A program made the position numbers and the translations under genes. The notes beneath the pieces were generated by a model that ran no database searches, had not been told where the DNA came from, and worked only from the letters and a program-made list of their open reading frames with translations. A stretch of DNA of 43,387 bases, taken from positions 1-43,387 of the forward strand of contig JAIPUZ010000081.1 in NCBI GenBank assembly GCA_022833215.1, written 5' to 3'. This stretch comes from Mesorhizobium sp. Its GTDB lineage: Bacteria; Pseudomonadota; Alphaproteobacteria; Rhizobiales; Rhizobiaceae. This document shows, in pieces, positions 9,272-17,614 of this stretch. Position 1 is the first letter of the stretch. The number at the start of each line of letters is the position of its first letter.

Positions 9272-9332
9272 GGAGGTTGGAGTGCCGGACCGGAATGTGG
9301 TTTTCGGTCTTTCCGATGCCCTAACAATGATT

Positions 9333-9370
9333 CAGATCGCCGTGCGTCCGGATAGACGCACGGCGATCTG
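9333..9370. repeat. perfect 16-bp inverted repeat downstream of the permease gene
   Basis: CAGATCGCCGTGCGTC and its exact reverse complement are separated by six nucleotides (CGGATA). No T run follows, so it is not a classical terminator by itself. It lies 61 nt after the permease stop and 17 nt before the terminator hairpin; it may stabilise the 3' end of the message. Confidence 0.85.
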
Positions 9371-9381
9371 ACCGGCCTGAA

Positions 9382-9419
9382 GAAAAAGAGGCCCGGAGTT
9401 TTCCGGGCCTTCTTTTTTT
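9382..9419. terminator. bidirectional rho-independent terminator
   Basis: GGCCCGG and CCGGGCC enclose a short AGTTTT loop. The stem is flanked by AAAAAGA on the left and TTCTTTTTTT on the right, giving a T-rich tail on both strands. It separates the convergent permease (+) and phosphatase (-) genes. Confidence 0.9.
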
Positions 9420-9423
9420 GGCT

Positions 9424-9837
9424 TCATGGATTGTCCGGGTCAGTGAATCGTTTCGCGATGCGTTCCTTCAGATGGTCGCGCACCTCCCGATAGGCGGTCA
9501 GACGCTGTTCGCGGGTGCCTGTGATGGAAGTGGGGTCGAAGGTCGGCCAGTATTCAACGTCCACGGCCATGGTGCGCGTGAACTCCATGGCCGTGTGATG
9601 AGCCTGCGGCGAGAGTGTGATGATGAGGTCGAAATAGGCGTCATCGATGTCGTCCACCGCTCGCGGCTCGCGGTCGCCGAGCGACAGGCCCTCTTCCTCC
9701 AGCACGACATCGACGAAGGGATCGCGCTCTCCGGCATGGACACCGGCGGAGGAAATGAAGATGTCGGAAGGCAGCATCCTGCGCGCCAGCATTTCCGCCA
9801 TTGGCGAGCGCACCGCATTCATGCCGCACATGAACAT
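9424..9837 (-). CDS. low molecular weight protein-tyrosine phosphatase family protein
   Basis: The product shows the phosphatase P-loop C-x5-R as CGMNAVRS (Cys4 to Arg10 in the 137-residue version), PMAEMLARR, SSAGVHAGE and the DPF...D general-acid region. It may dephosphorylate proteins or act as an arsenate reductase-like enzyme. The ATG at 9837 sits only three codons before the catalytic Cys and cuts off the first beta-strand. In-frame codons upstream encode KPRSV, matching the usual start of the family, but no ATG, GTG or TTG is present. A CTG at 9870, right after the UPF0262 stop and preceded by GAGG, would give a full 148-residue protein. I list the ATG form and suspect the CTG form. 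Confidence 0.8.
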   Translation of the reverse strand: MFMCGMNAVRSPMAEMLARRMLPSDIFISSAGVHAGERDPFVDVVLEEEGLSLGDREPRAVDDIDDAYFDLIITLSPQAHHTAMEFTRTMAVDVEYWPTFDPTSITGTREQRLTAYREVRDHLKERIAKRFTDPDNP

Positions 9838-9871
9838 GACAGAGCGCGGTTTGTAAGGTTCCCCGTTCAGG

Positions 9872-10357
9872 TCAGCCTCGCCAGTGCAGCACGCAAACGA
9901 GGGTGAAGAGGCGGCGCGCGGTGTCGAAATCGATGTCGATCTTGCCGCCGAGACGGTCTTTCAGCGTTTGCGAGCCTTCGTTGTGCAAGCCGCGCCGGCC
10001 CATGTCGATCGCCTCGATATGGCTGGGGGAGGCGGAGCGTATGGCATCGTAATAGCTCTCGCAGATCATGTAGTAGTCCTTGACGATGCGCCGGAACGGC
10101 GTCAGCGACAGGATGTGCGTGACCACGTCGGACCCGTCCTCGCGGGCGATGGCAAAGACCAGCCGCGAATCCACCAGCGACAGCTTCAGCCGATATGGCC
10201 CCCCGGCACCGTCATTGACCGGGCGAAAGCTGTTTTCCTCGATCAGATCGAAGATCGCAACGGCGCGCTCATGCTCGACGTCCGGCGTCGAACGGCCGAT
10301 CGTCTCGTCAAGCTCGACGTCGACCAGTCTGTCGCGCTGGGGATCGAACTCCGTCAT
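9872..10357 (-). CDS. UPF0262 family protein
   Basis: A 161-residue protein of the alphaproteobacterial UPF0262 family, recognised by the central [19 protein letters not shown] and [18 protein letters not shown], and by [18 protein letters not shown] near residue 27. No membrane segment or known catalytic motif; function unknown. It starts 4 nt after the hisD stop on the same strand and keeps the conserved hisD - UPF0262 - phosphatase order, so it is probably part of one operon. Confidence 0.92.
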   Translation of the reverse strand: MTEFDPQRDRLVDVELDETIGRSTPDVEHERAVAIFDLIEENSFRPVNDGAGGPYRLKLSLVDSRLVFAIAREDGSDVVTHILSLTPFRRIVKDYYMICESYYDAIRSASPSHIEAIDMGRRGLHNEGSQTLKDRLGGKIDIDFDTARRLFTLVCVLHWRG

Positions 10358-10361
10358 AGCG

Positions 10362-11654
10362 CTACATATTCAGCCTGATGGCGACGGAACGGGCATGTGC
10401 GTCCAGACCTTCCGCCCTGGCCAGCGCGATGGCGGCAGGCCCCAGCGCGCGCAGCTGTTCCGCCCCGAGCCTGAGGATGGAGGTGCGCTTGACGAAATCG
10501 AGCACGGAGAGACCGGACGAGAAACGGGCCGAACGCGCGGTCGGCAGCACATGGTTGCAGCCGCCGACGTAGTCGCCGATCACCTCCGGCGTGTGGCGTC
10601 CCATGAAGACCGATCCGGCGTTGCGGATGCGCCCGAGCAGGGCCTCGGCATCGTCCACCGCCAGCTCGAGATGCTCGGCCGCGATGCGGTCGATAAGCGG
10701 TATCGCCTCCCCGAAACTCCCCACAAGGATGACGGCACCGAAGTCGCGCCAGCTCTGCGCGGCGGTTTCGGAGCGCGAAAGGTTGCGCAACTGACGTTCC
10801 ACGGCCTCTTCCACGGCCTTGCCGAAGGCGGCGTCGTCGGTCATCAGGATCGACTGGGCGGAGGCATCGTGTTCCGCCTGTGCCAGAAGGTCGGCGGCCA
10901 CCCAGTCCGGATCGTTGGAACCGTCGGCGACCACCAGCACCTCGGAGGGGCCGGCGATCATGTCGATGCCGACCGTGCCGAACACATGACGCTTGGCTGC
11001 GGCGACATAGGCATTGCCGGGTCCGACGATCTTGGCCACCGGGTGGATCGTTTGCGTGCCATAGGCAAGGGCTGCAATCGCCTGCGCACCGCCGATGCGG
11101 TAGATTTCCGAGATGCCGGCAAGATCGGCGGCCACCAGAACCAGCGGATTGATGGTTCCACCCGACGCCGGCACCACCATGACGATGCGCCCGACGCCCG
11201 CCACGACGGCGGGCATGGCGTTCATCAGCACGGAGCTCGGATAGCTGGCGGTGCCGCCCGGCACATAGAGGCCGACCGATTCCACCGCCGTCCAGCGCGA
11301 GCCGAGCTCGACGCCGATGGCGTCGGTGTAGCGGTCGTCCTGCGGCATCTGGCGCTGGTGATGTGAGCGGATGCGGTCCCGCGCCAGCTTCAGGGCCTCG
11401 ACGGTGGCGGGGTCGGCCTGCGTGTAGGCCGCGTCGATATCGCCACGCGAAACGGCGATGCCGAGCGTTTCGAGGTCGGCGCGGTCGAAGCGCCTTGTGT
11501 AGTCGATAAGTGCGGTGTCGCCTTCGGCACGCACGTGGGCGATGATGTCGCGCACCACGGCCTCGACATCCGCCGATACTTCACGCTTGGTCGACAGGAA
11601 TGCGGCAAAGCGCTGCTCGAAATCCGCGTCGGACTGTCGGAGTGTGATGGCCAT
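10362..11654 (-). CDS. hisD: histidinol dehydrogenase
   Basis: A 430-residue zinc enzyme for the last two steps of histidine synthesis (L-histidinol to histidine with 2 NAD). Visible signatures are [63 protein letters not shown] with the zinc-binding region [11 protein letters not shown], and the late HLELAVDD. Length matches the family. It lies 6 nt downstream of the DUF2948 gene and 4 nt upstream of the UPF0262 gene, a tight transcription unit. Confidence 0.97.
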   Translation of the reverse strand: MAITLRQSDADFEQRFAAFLSTKREVSADVEAVVRDIIAHVRAEGDTALIDYTRRFDRADLETLGIAVSRGDIDAAYTQADPATVEALKLARDRIRSHHQRQMPQDDRYTDAIGVELGSRWTAVESVGLYVPGGTASYPSSVLMNAMPAVVAGVGRIVMVVPASGGTINPLVLVAADLAGISEIYRIGGAQAIAALAYGTQTIHPVAKIVGPGNAYVAAAKRHVFGTVGIDMIAGPSEVLVVADGSNDPDWVAADLLAQAEHDASAQSILMTDDAAFGKAVEEAVERQLRNLSRSETAAQSWRDFGAVILVGSFGEAIPLIDRIAAEHLELAVDDAEALLGRIRNAGSVFMGRHTPEVIGDYVGGCNHVLPTARSARFSSGLSVLDFVKRTSILRLGAEQLRALGPAAIALARAEGLDAHARSVAIRLNM

Positions 11655-11660
11655 GCAAAA

Positions 11661-12095
11661 TCAGATCCTGTGTGCGGGACGGGAAGAGGCCTGCCAGGCG
11701 CCCCCGGTGTCGGTCAGGCGCGCTTCCACGCATTCGACATCGAGCATGATGGCGCCGCCGCCGGAGAAGATGAGTTCTATGATCCCGGCGGGCTTTTCCG
11801 TGGGCACATAGCTTACGGCAAGCAGGGAGAGCACCTCGTCGGGCTTGTCGCGCGCGATTCCGGCGGTCCTGGCGCCGAGCACCCGGTCGAAATGCAGCAC
11901 GCTTTGCCGGCGTTCGTTGTTCTTGCGCAGGAAGCCGGGCTTCCTCTCCCAGGCAAAACGGTTCATGGCCAGCACGAAACGCCGTGCGCCCGGCAGATAC
12001 TGCAGATCGCGCACCTTCATCACCGCGTCCTGCACATGCGCGGAAATGACGTTGAGATCCTGCTCGTCGAGCGCGAAGAGCCTGAGTTGATCCAT
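11661..12095 (-). CDS. DUF2948 family protein
   Basis: A 144-residue soluble protein beginning MDQLRLFALDEQDLNVISAHVQDA, with RFVLAMNRFAWE and the late IELIFSGGGAIMLDVECVEA, which together define DUF2948 in alphaproteobacteria. Function is unknown. It lies between murA (91 nt upstream) and hisD (6 nt downstream), the standard rhizobial position, implying co-transcription with hisD. Confidence 0.9.
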   Translation of the reverse strand: MDQLRLFALDEQDLNVISAHVQDAVMKVRDLQYLPGARRFVLAMNRFAWERKPGFLRKNNERRQSVLHFDRVLGARTAGIARDKPDEVLSLLAVSYVPTEKPAGIIELIFSGGGAIMLDVECVEARLTDTGGAWQASSRPAHRI

Positions 12096-12186
12096 GCCGT
12101 TTTCGCACCTGCGAAGGGTTGTCGTGAACCCTTTTGTTAGGCTGTCTTGCGAGCCTGTGCAACCGCGATGGGGGCCGGCGCGGCTC

Positions 12187-13476
12187 TCAACCCGAAATGC
12201 GCTCTATGGTCGCGCCGCAACCGGAGAGCTTTTCCTCCAGCCGCTCGAAACCACGGTCGAGGTGGTAGACGCGGTTGACGATGGTTTCGCCCTCGGCGGC
12301 AAGTCCGGCGATCACCAGCGACACGGAAGCGCGCAGGTCCGTCGCCATAACCGGCGCGCCTTTCAGCTTCGCCACGCCGTCGACGATGGCCGTCTGGCCC
12401 GACAGGGTGATGTGGGCGCCGAGCCGGGCGAGTTCCTGCACATGCATGAAGCGGTTCTCGAAGATCGTCTCGGTGATGTGTGAGCGGCCTTCAGCCATGG
12501 TCATCAGGCCCATGAACTGTGCCTGAAGATCGGTCGGGAAGCCGGGGAAAGGCTCGGTGGTGATGTCCACTGGCCGGATGCCTGCGCCGTTGCGATAGAC
12601 GCGGATGCCTTCATTGGTCGTGGTGATTTCCGCGCCGGTGCGGGCAATCGTGTCGAGCGCGGTTTCCAGAAGGTCGGCGCGCGCGCCTTCCAGAAGAACG
12701 TCGCCGCCGGTCATGGCCACGGCCATGGCATAGGTGCCGGTCTCGATCCGGTCGGGAATGACGCGCACATTCGCGCCATGCAGTTCGTCCACGCCCTCGA
12801 TGGTGACGGTCGCGGTGCCGGCGCCGGAAATCTTCGCGCCCATGGCGTTGAGGCACTCGGCAAGGTTGACGACTTCCGGCTCGCAGGCGGCGTTTTCGAG
12901 CACGGTCTCGCCGCGGGCGAGGGAGGCGGCCATCATCAGCACGTGGGTGGCGCCGACGGAAACCTTGGGGAAGTGGTAGCGGTTGCCGCGCAGTCCTTTG
13001 CCCGCTCTGGCCAGCACATAGCCCGCCTCGACGTCGATGTCGGCGCCCAGCGCCTGCAAGCCGTCGATGAACAGGTCGACCGGCCGCGTGCCGATGGCGC
13101 AGCCTCCCGGCAGCGAGACCTTCGCCTCACCCATGCGGGCCAGAAGCGGGCCGACGACCCAGAACGAGGCGCGCATCTTCGAAACCAGATCGTAGGGCGC
13201 GGTGGTGTCGACGATGTTTGCGGCCGTGAAGTTGATGGTGCGCGAATAGCCTTCGGTCTGGCTGGGGCGGCGACCGTTGACGGAATAGTCGACGCCATGA
13301 TTGCCGAGAATACGGATGAGCTGTTCCACATCGGCAAGATGCGGCACGTTCTCCAGGGTCAGCGTCTCGCGCGTCAGCAGCGAGGCGATCATCAGGGGCA
13401 GGGCGGCGTTCTTGGCGCCGGAAATGGGGATGTTGCCTGAGAGCCGGTTGCCCCCGACGATCCTGATGCGATCCAT
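12187..13476 (-). CDS. murA: UDP-N-acetylglucosamine 1-carboxyvinyltransferase
   Basis: A 429-residue enzyme for the first committed step of peptidoglycan synthesis, transferring enolpyruvate from PEP to UDP-GlcNAc. N-terminal [17 protein letters not shown] and the catalytic loop [16 protein letters not shown] are clear; the loop keeps the reactive cysteine (equivalent of E. coli Cys115), so the fosfomycin target is intact. YPVTD-like [13 protein letters not shown] and the [15 protein letters not shown] segment also fit. Start ATG at 13476; length is standard. Confidence 0.97.
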   Translation of the reverse strand: MDRIRIVGGNRLSGNIPISGAKNAALPLMIASLLTRETLTLENVPHLADVEQLIRILGNHGVDYSVNGRRPSQTEGYSRTINFTAANIVDTTAPYDLVSKMRASFWVVGPLLARMGEAKVSLPGGCAIGTRPVDLFIDGLQALGADIDVEAGYVLARAGKGLRGNRYHFPKVSVGATHVLMMAASLARGETVLENAACEPEVVNLAECLNAMGAKISGAGTATVTIEGVDELHGANVRVIPDRIETGTYAMAVAMTGGDVLLEGARADLLETALDTIARTGAEITTTNEGIRVYRNGAGIRPVDITTEPFPGFPTDLQAQFMGLMTMAEGRSHITETIFENRFMHVQELARLGAHITLSGQTAIVDGVAKLKGAPVMATDLRASVSLVIAGLAAEGETIVNRVYHLDRGFERLEEKLSGCGATIERISG

Positions 13477-13636
13477 GAAGATGCCTCTCCCCGGCGAAAT
13501 GCCGGTCTGGGATATGCCGCGCCTTTAGCCGGTAAAGCCGGCGTGCTTCAATCGGTTGAAGCGGTCCGTCTAAACCATAGGCGGCCGCTGTTCAAGAAAA
13601 TGCGCAGACGCGATGGGCGCGCAAAAAAACTGGCGG

Positions 13637-13813
13637 TCAGCTTTCCGGCTTGGTTTTCGCAGCTCCGATGCCCTGCGGGCGCTGGTCGGCCTCGCCGGCG
13701 CGTCTCGCGCGGGTCTGGGCCTTGCGCTTCATGAGGTTGGCCCGCAACGCCTCGGCCAGACGTGCCTTGCGCAAATCCTCGCTGCTGGATGCGGTTCCCT
13801 TCCGGTCCTTCAT
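13637..13813 (-). CDS. small basic conserved hypothetical protein upstream of murA
   Basis: A 58-residue highly charged protein, MKDRKGTASSSEDLRKARLAEALRANLMKRKAQTRARRAGE... No membrane segment, cysteines or known motif. Small Lys/Arg-rich proteins of this kind sit upstream of murA in many rhizobia. The frame stays open upstream into sequence overlapping the tRNA region, so I selected the ATG at 13813 by analogy. Function unknown; a nucleic-acid-binding role is only a guess from its charge. Confidence 0.65.
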   Translation of the reverse strand: MKDRKGTASSSEDLRKARLAEALRANLMKRKAQTRARRAGEADQRPQGIGAAKTKPES

Positions 13814-13945
13814 GCATGCTTTCCCGACGGCTGGATGCAGCCTCATGAATATGGCAAGGGCGTGTCCGAAACAACGTCTTTGCACATGCTGTTTATGGCC
13901 TTGCACTCGGCCAAACGATGTGGCAGAAGACCGCCGCATCCGGTC

Positions 13946-14020
<75 letters not shown>

Positions 14021-14256
14021 TTCTCCCCTTGAGATTATTGGGTTTTCTGGATTTTCTGATATCCAGAAAGGACTAGCACGCTGCTAGCACGTGTTTGCCC
14101 TGTTTCATGTTTTTCAATAACTTAGGAATACACCGGCGCGTGCTGGTAGCACGGACCTAGCACTACCTTGGCATATTTTTAGCGCCCGAGGATTTTCTTG
14201 ATTCCCAAGACGGGTTTTCGATGATTCATAGGAGGTCGGCTTGTGGAGGGGCCGGC
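14021..14256. other. AT-richer junction with four TAGCAC repeats (candidate attachment region)
   Basis: Directly after the tRNA the base composition drops. CTAGCACG (14073), CTAGCACG (14084), GTAGCACG (14146) and CTAGCACT (14157) occur within 92 bp, and TTTCTGGAT/ATCCAGAAA forms a 9-bp hairpin at 14044-14069. No ORF is convincing. Short direct repeats next to a tRNA 3' end resemble arm-type integrase sites, but no integrase gene is visible, so this is a suggestion only. Confidence 0.4.
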
Positions 14257-14653
14257 ATGGACAGGAACTGGCAAGCTGATCTGGAGCACTGGCTACGCCG
14301 TTTTCGGCCGCGCTGCGACACAAGACGCGAGCACGGATGTGCCCGGCCTATGTCGCGGGGCTGATCGGCCCTGGGGATCGCAAGAGCATCCAGCCGATGG
14401 CGGCACGTACCGACACCGTGAGCTAAGACCAGTTGCATCATTTCATCGGCGGCGGCGTGTGGGATGTAGTCCCTCTCGAAGCAGCGCTTCTCGTCGAAGC
14501 CGACAAATTGGTTGGCAGCGACAGCGCCTGGTTGATCATCGACGATACCGCATTGCCGAAGAAGGGGCGTCACTCGGTTGGCATTGCGCCACAATACGCC
14601 TCCGATCTTGGTAAGACTGCGAACTGCCAGTCTCTGGTCTCGGTGACACTGGC
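14257..14653 (+). pseudogene. IS701-type transposase remnant (N-terminal, frameshifted, truncated)
   Basis: ATG at 14257 opens MDRNWQADLEHWL, then the frame is lost near 14290; continuing in the shifted frame gives RMCPAYVAGLIGPGDRKSIQP, an in-frame TAA at 14424-14426 where the family has a Tyr-Asp-Gln stretch, then DQLHHFIGGGVWD, the DDTALPKKGRHSVG catalytic-aspartate motif and YASDLGKTANCQSLVS. This is the N-terminal third of a DDE transposase of the IS701 group. Homology stops at about 14653, where IS3-type sequence begins in another frame. It cannot encode an active enzyme. Confidence 0.8.
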
Positions 14654-14890
14654 ATCACGCTCGACTTCTCGCGACCGGGAAAGCCAACGGACAATGCCTT
14701 CATCGAAGCCTTCAACGGCCGCTTCCGGGCAGAATGCCTGAACGCGCACTGGTTCCTGACGCTTGCGGATGCGGCCGAAAAGTTGGAGGATTGGTGCAGA
14801 TACGACAACGAGGTGCGCCCACATGGCGCGATAGGCCATAAGGTGCCGATCTCGTTGATCAATCCCGATGGTGCCACCAGCCCGCCATAG
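14654..14890 (+). pseudogene. IS3-family transposase OrfB remnant (C-terminal end)
   Basis: In the frame ending at TAG 14888-14890 the sequence reads ITLDFSRPGKPTDNAFIEAF, then FRAECLNAHWFLTLADA and VRPHGAIGHKVPISLINP, the C-terminal part of the IS407-group integrase core including the catalytic glutamate region (NAFIEAFNGRFRAEC). It has no start and is fused without spacer to the IS701 remnant. About 50 nt after the stop probably include the IS right end before receptor sequence begins. Confidence 0.82.
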
Positions 14891-14950
14891 TGAAGCAGCC
14901 GGAAAACTCCACCTTCCGCCGGTCCAAAGAATGGTATCGGATCAGTCACG

Positions 14951-15223
14951 GAGAAATTCCGCATCGGCGGCGATCTTCGCTATACCGGCAATTATTACTC
15001 CAATGACACGAACGATCCTGCCCTGCGGGTCGGGTCCTATGTCATCGCCAATATGAACGTGTCCTACCGGCCGGGCGAGAACTACGAGATATTCGGCTAT
15101 GCCAACAACATCTTCGACAACCGCGTGCCGACCTCCAAATCCTTTGACAGAATGCTCGGCAAATATTCCGCGGCCATGGCCACGCCGCGTGAGTTCGGCT
15201 TTGGCGTGAAGGTGCGGTTCTAG
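14951..15223 (+). pseudogene. TonB-dependent receptor, last ~90 codons only
   Basis: The frame gives EKFRIGGDLRYTGNYYSND, then VGSYVIANMNVSYRPGENYEIFGYANNIFDN and finally FGFGVKVRF followed by TAG. Alternating beta-strands, the NNIFD motif and the terminal aromatic residue are those of the last strands of an outer-membrane TonB-dependent receptor barrel. The rest of the gene (~600 codons) is missing upstream, replaced by IS debris. The ligand cannot be inferred. 15224-15310 between this stop and the MarR gene holds only a short hairpin-like GCGGCCATGG/CCATGGCCGCG pair, which could end transcription. Confidence 0.8.
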
Positions 15224-15310
15224 AGCAACTGCTTCCCCGAGCGCAGATTGCATCCGCGGCCATGGTTGAAGCCCATGGCCGCGCATCGGAGGGCGGCTTC
15301 GTGCCGCCTG

Positions 15311-15745
15311 CTATTTCGGGGGTGTATCGCGCGCGATCAGACGGGTCAGGGCGCGTTGAAGCCCTTCGGCATCGGGGCCGAGTTCGGCTGTCAGTTGCGT
15401 CTGGAAATCCTGCGCAATGGGGCCGAGGCGTCGCATCAGGTCCCGGCCCTTGCGCGTCAGCGCAAGCGCAATCAGCCGGCGGTCGCTTTCATGGCCGGAT
15501 TTCCGCACCAGCCCCTCCTGTTCGAGCCGCGAAGCCGCGCGGCTGACGATGGATTTCTCCAGATTCACCCGAACGGTGATGTCGCGCACGCTGACCGGCT
15601 CCGATTTGTGCAGATGGGCGAGCACCCGCCATTCCGGAACCGTCAAGCCGGCCTCGGCTCCATAAAGCGCGGCGAACCGGCGGCTGACCTGCGCTGCGGC
15701 GACCGACAGGCGGTAAGGCAGGAACTGGTCCAGATCAAAGGACAT
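15311..15745 (-). CDS. MarR family transcriptional regulator (likely hmg regulator)
   Basis: A 144-residue winged-helix protein, MSFDLDQFLPYRLSVAAAQVSRRF, with TVPEWRVLAHL, RDITVRVNLEKSIVSRAASRLEQEGLVRK as the helix-turn-helix plus wing and the DRRLIALALTRKG wing end: the MarR signature. The start at 15745 is fixed by AAAGGAG 7 nt upstream; an in-frame opening further upstream runs through the operators and is not coding. It is divergent from hmgA and very likely represses it (and itself) through the palindromes at 15781-15868, with homogentisate or a related aromatic acid as possible inducer. The ligand is inference. Confidence 0.92.
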   Translation of the reverse strand: MSFDLDQFLPYRLSVAAAQVSRRFAALYGAEAGLTVPEWRVLAHLHKSEPVSVRDITVRVNLEKSIVSRAASRLEQEGLVRKSGHESDRRLIALALTRKGRDLMRRLGPIAQDFQTQLTAELGPDAEGLQRALTRLIARDTPPK

Positions 15746-15780
15746 CGGGTGTCTCCTTTGCCGCCAAAACAGCAGAATTC

Positions 15781-15868
15781 CGTTGCAAAGGCAACGAAGC
15801 GGCTCTGCGATCTGCCGGAAGCTTGACTCGTTGCTTATGCAACAACATATTCGTTGCATAAGCAACGA
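15781..15868. promoter_or_regulatory. three palindromic MarR operators GTTGC-N4-GCAAC
   Basis: GTTGCAAAGGCAAC (15782-15795), GTTGCTTATGCAAC (15830-15843) and GTTGCATAAGCAAC (15853-15866) share arms GTTGC/GCAAC around a 4-nt centre. The last two also form one perfect 16-bp inverted repeat with a 9-nt spacer. Centre spacing is 48 and 23 bp. They fill the gap between the divergent marR and hmgA starts, the expected site for a dimeric MarR repressor. Confidence 0.85.
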
Positions 15869-15892
15869 TTGTCATTTTGCGGAGGAGCAGGG

Positions 15893-17278
15893 ATGACGAC
15901 GCATGATATGCTTTCCGGCATGACACGGGCTGCGACCGCCACCGGCACCCATGAAGGCTATATGCCGGGTTTCGGCAACGACTTCGAAACCGAAGCGCTG
16001 CCGGGCGCGCTGCCACAGGGGCAGAACAGCCCCCAGAAATGCAACTACGGGCTTTATGCCGAGCAGCTTTCGGGCACCGCGTTCACTGCTCCGCGCGGCC
16101 AGAACGAGCGGACCTGGTGCTATCGCATCCGTCCGTCGGTGAATCACACCGGCCGCTTCAGCCCGATCGACGTGCCCTACTGGAAGACCGCCCCGGACGT
16201 CGCGGCGCATGACCCGCGCGGGGGCAACATCACGAGCCTCGGCCAGTATCGCTGGGATCCGATACCGCTTCCCGGCCCCGGGGAGAACCTGACGTGGATA
16301 ACCGGCATGCGCACCATCACCACGGCGGGCGATGTCAACATTCAGGTCGGCATGGCAAGCCATGTCTATCTGGTCACCCGTTCGATGCAGGATGAATACT
16401 TCTTCTCGGCCGACAGCGAGCTTCTGATCGTGCCGCAGGAGGGGCGGCTGCGCTTCTGTACGGAACTCGGCGTCATCGACCTCGAACCGAAGGAGGTCGC
16501 AATCATTCCGCGCGGCCTCGTCTACCGCGTCGAGGTGCTGGAAGGGTCCTGCCGGGGTTTCGTCTGCGAGAACTACGGCCAGAAATTCGACCTGCCGAAC
16601 CGCGGGCCGATCGGGGCCAACTGCCTGGCGAACCCGCGCGATTTCAAAATCCCCGTCGCGGCCTTCGAGGATCGCGAGGTGCGCTCGCGCGTGGTCATCA
16701 AGTGGTGCGGTCAGTTCCACGAGACATGGATAGGTCATTCGCCGCTGGATGTGGTGGCCTGGCACGGCAACTATTGCGCCTGCAAATACGACCTGCGCAC
16801 ATATGCCCCGGTGGGCGCGGTCCTTTTCGACCATCCCGATCCCTCGATCTTCACCGTTCTGACCGCGCCCTCGGGGCAGGAGGGGACAGCGAATATCGAC
16901 TTCGTGCTGTTCCGCGAGCGCTGGATGGTGGCCGAGCACAGCTTCCGCCCGCCCTGGTATCACAAGAACGTCATGTCCGAGCTGATGGGCAACATCTACG
17001 GCGTCTACGATGCCAAGCCGCAGGGCTTCGCTCCCGGGGGCATCAGCCTGCACAACTGCATGCTTCCCCACGGCCCCGACCGCGGCGCTTTCGAACATGC
17101 CTCGAACGCAGAGCTGAAGCCCGAAAAGCTGGACGATACCATGTCCTTCATGTTCGAGACCCGTTTTCCCCAGCATCTGACCGAATTCGCTGCCCGCGAA
17201 GCGCCGATGCAACCGGAATATATCGAAGTCTGGCAGAACCTCGGGAAGAAGTTCGACGGCACGCCAGGCGTGAAGTGA
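15893..17278 (+). CDS. hmgA: homogentisate 1,2-dioxygenase
   Basis: A 461-residue non-haem iron dioxygenase that opens the ring of homogentisate to maleylacetoacetate in tyrosine/phenylalanine catabolism. Typical landmarks are [19 protein letters not shown] near the N terminus, [16 protein letters not shown], and the iron-site region [15 protein letters not shown] with its conserved His and Glu. ATG 15893 follows GGAGGAG closely; an earlier in-frame ATG at 15854 overlaps the operators and was rejected. The usual downstream partners (fumarylacetoacetase, maleylacetoacetate isomerase) are absent: the next gene is an unrelated transporter on the other strand, so the pathway has been cut off here or is completed elsewhere. 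Confidence 0.96.
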   Translation: MTTHDMLSGMTRAATATGTHEGYMPGFGNDFETEALPGALPQGQNSPQKCNYGLYAEQLSGTAFTAPRGQNERTWCYRIRPSVNHTGRFSPIDVPYWKTAPDVAAHDPRGGNITSLGQYRWDPIPLPGPGENLTWITGMRTITTAGDVNIQVGMASHVYLVTRSMQDEYFFSADSELLIVPQEGRLRFCTELGVIDLEPKEVAIIPRGLVYRVEVLEGSCRGFVCENYGQKFDLPNRGPIGANCLANPRDFKIPVAAFEDREVRSRVVIKWCGQFHETWIGHSPLDVVAWHGNYCACKYDLRTYAPVGAVLFDHPDPSIFTVLTAPSGQEGTANIDFVLFRERWMVAEHSFRPPWYHKNVMSELMGNIYGVYDAKPQGFAPGGISLHNCMLPHGPDRGAFEHASNAELKPEKLDDTMSFMFETRFPQHLTEFAAREAPMQPEYIEVWQNLGKKFDGTPGVK

Positions 17279-17614
17279 GGCGAAGCCGGGAGTTTTTCCC
17301 TGTGGTCCGGCTGGAGGCAGGTGTAATCGCAGGAACACGTCCGGGCCCTCGCACGGCGTGTCGGGATGGCGGATGACGCAATCCGCATCGTGGAATCCAG
17401 AAGCACCTGCTGCGGACAATCGGTAGCTGCGAAAGAATGGAAGCTGGCGTTCCCGGTTTTATACCGAAGTGGCGGAGCGGACGGGACCGGGGGCGAACGT
17501 TCTCCAGTTGCGCGGTGACTTTGCCTGGCCCTCGAAGGGCTTGAGCGAGAAAAGCCAGCGAGGAAAACGCCCGGCCCGCCAATCTCCATACTGGCGAGCA
17601 TGGGCTGGCTATTC
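17279..17614. other. non-coding junction between hmgA and the sulfide island
   Basis: 336 bp between convergent genes. No ORF with a plausible product, no tRNA and no strong terminator with a T run were seen; GGGAGTTTTTCCC shortly after the hmgA stop is a weak hairpin. It probably contains the left boundary of the sulfur gene block, but no inverted or direct repeat marks it. Confidence 0.4.

Noticed and set aside
14073-14164. TAGCAC repeats considered as a CRISPR array
   Set aside because: Units are only 8 bp, irregularly spaced and without uniform spacers; no cas genes nearby.
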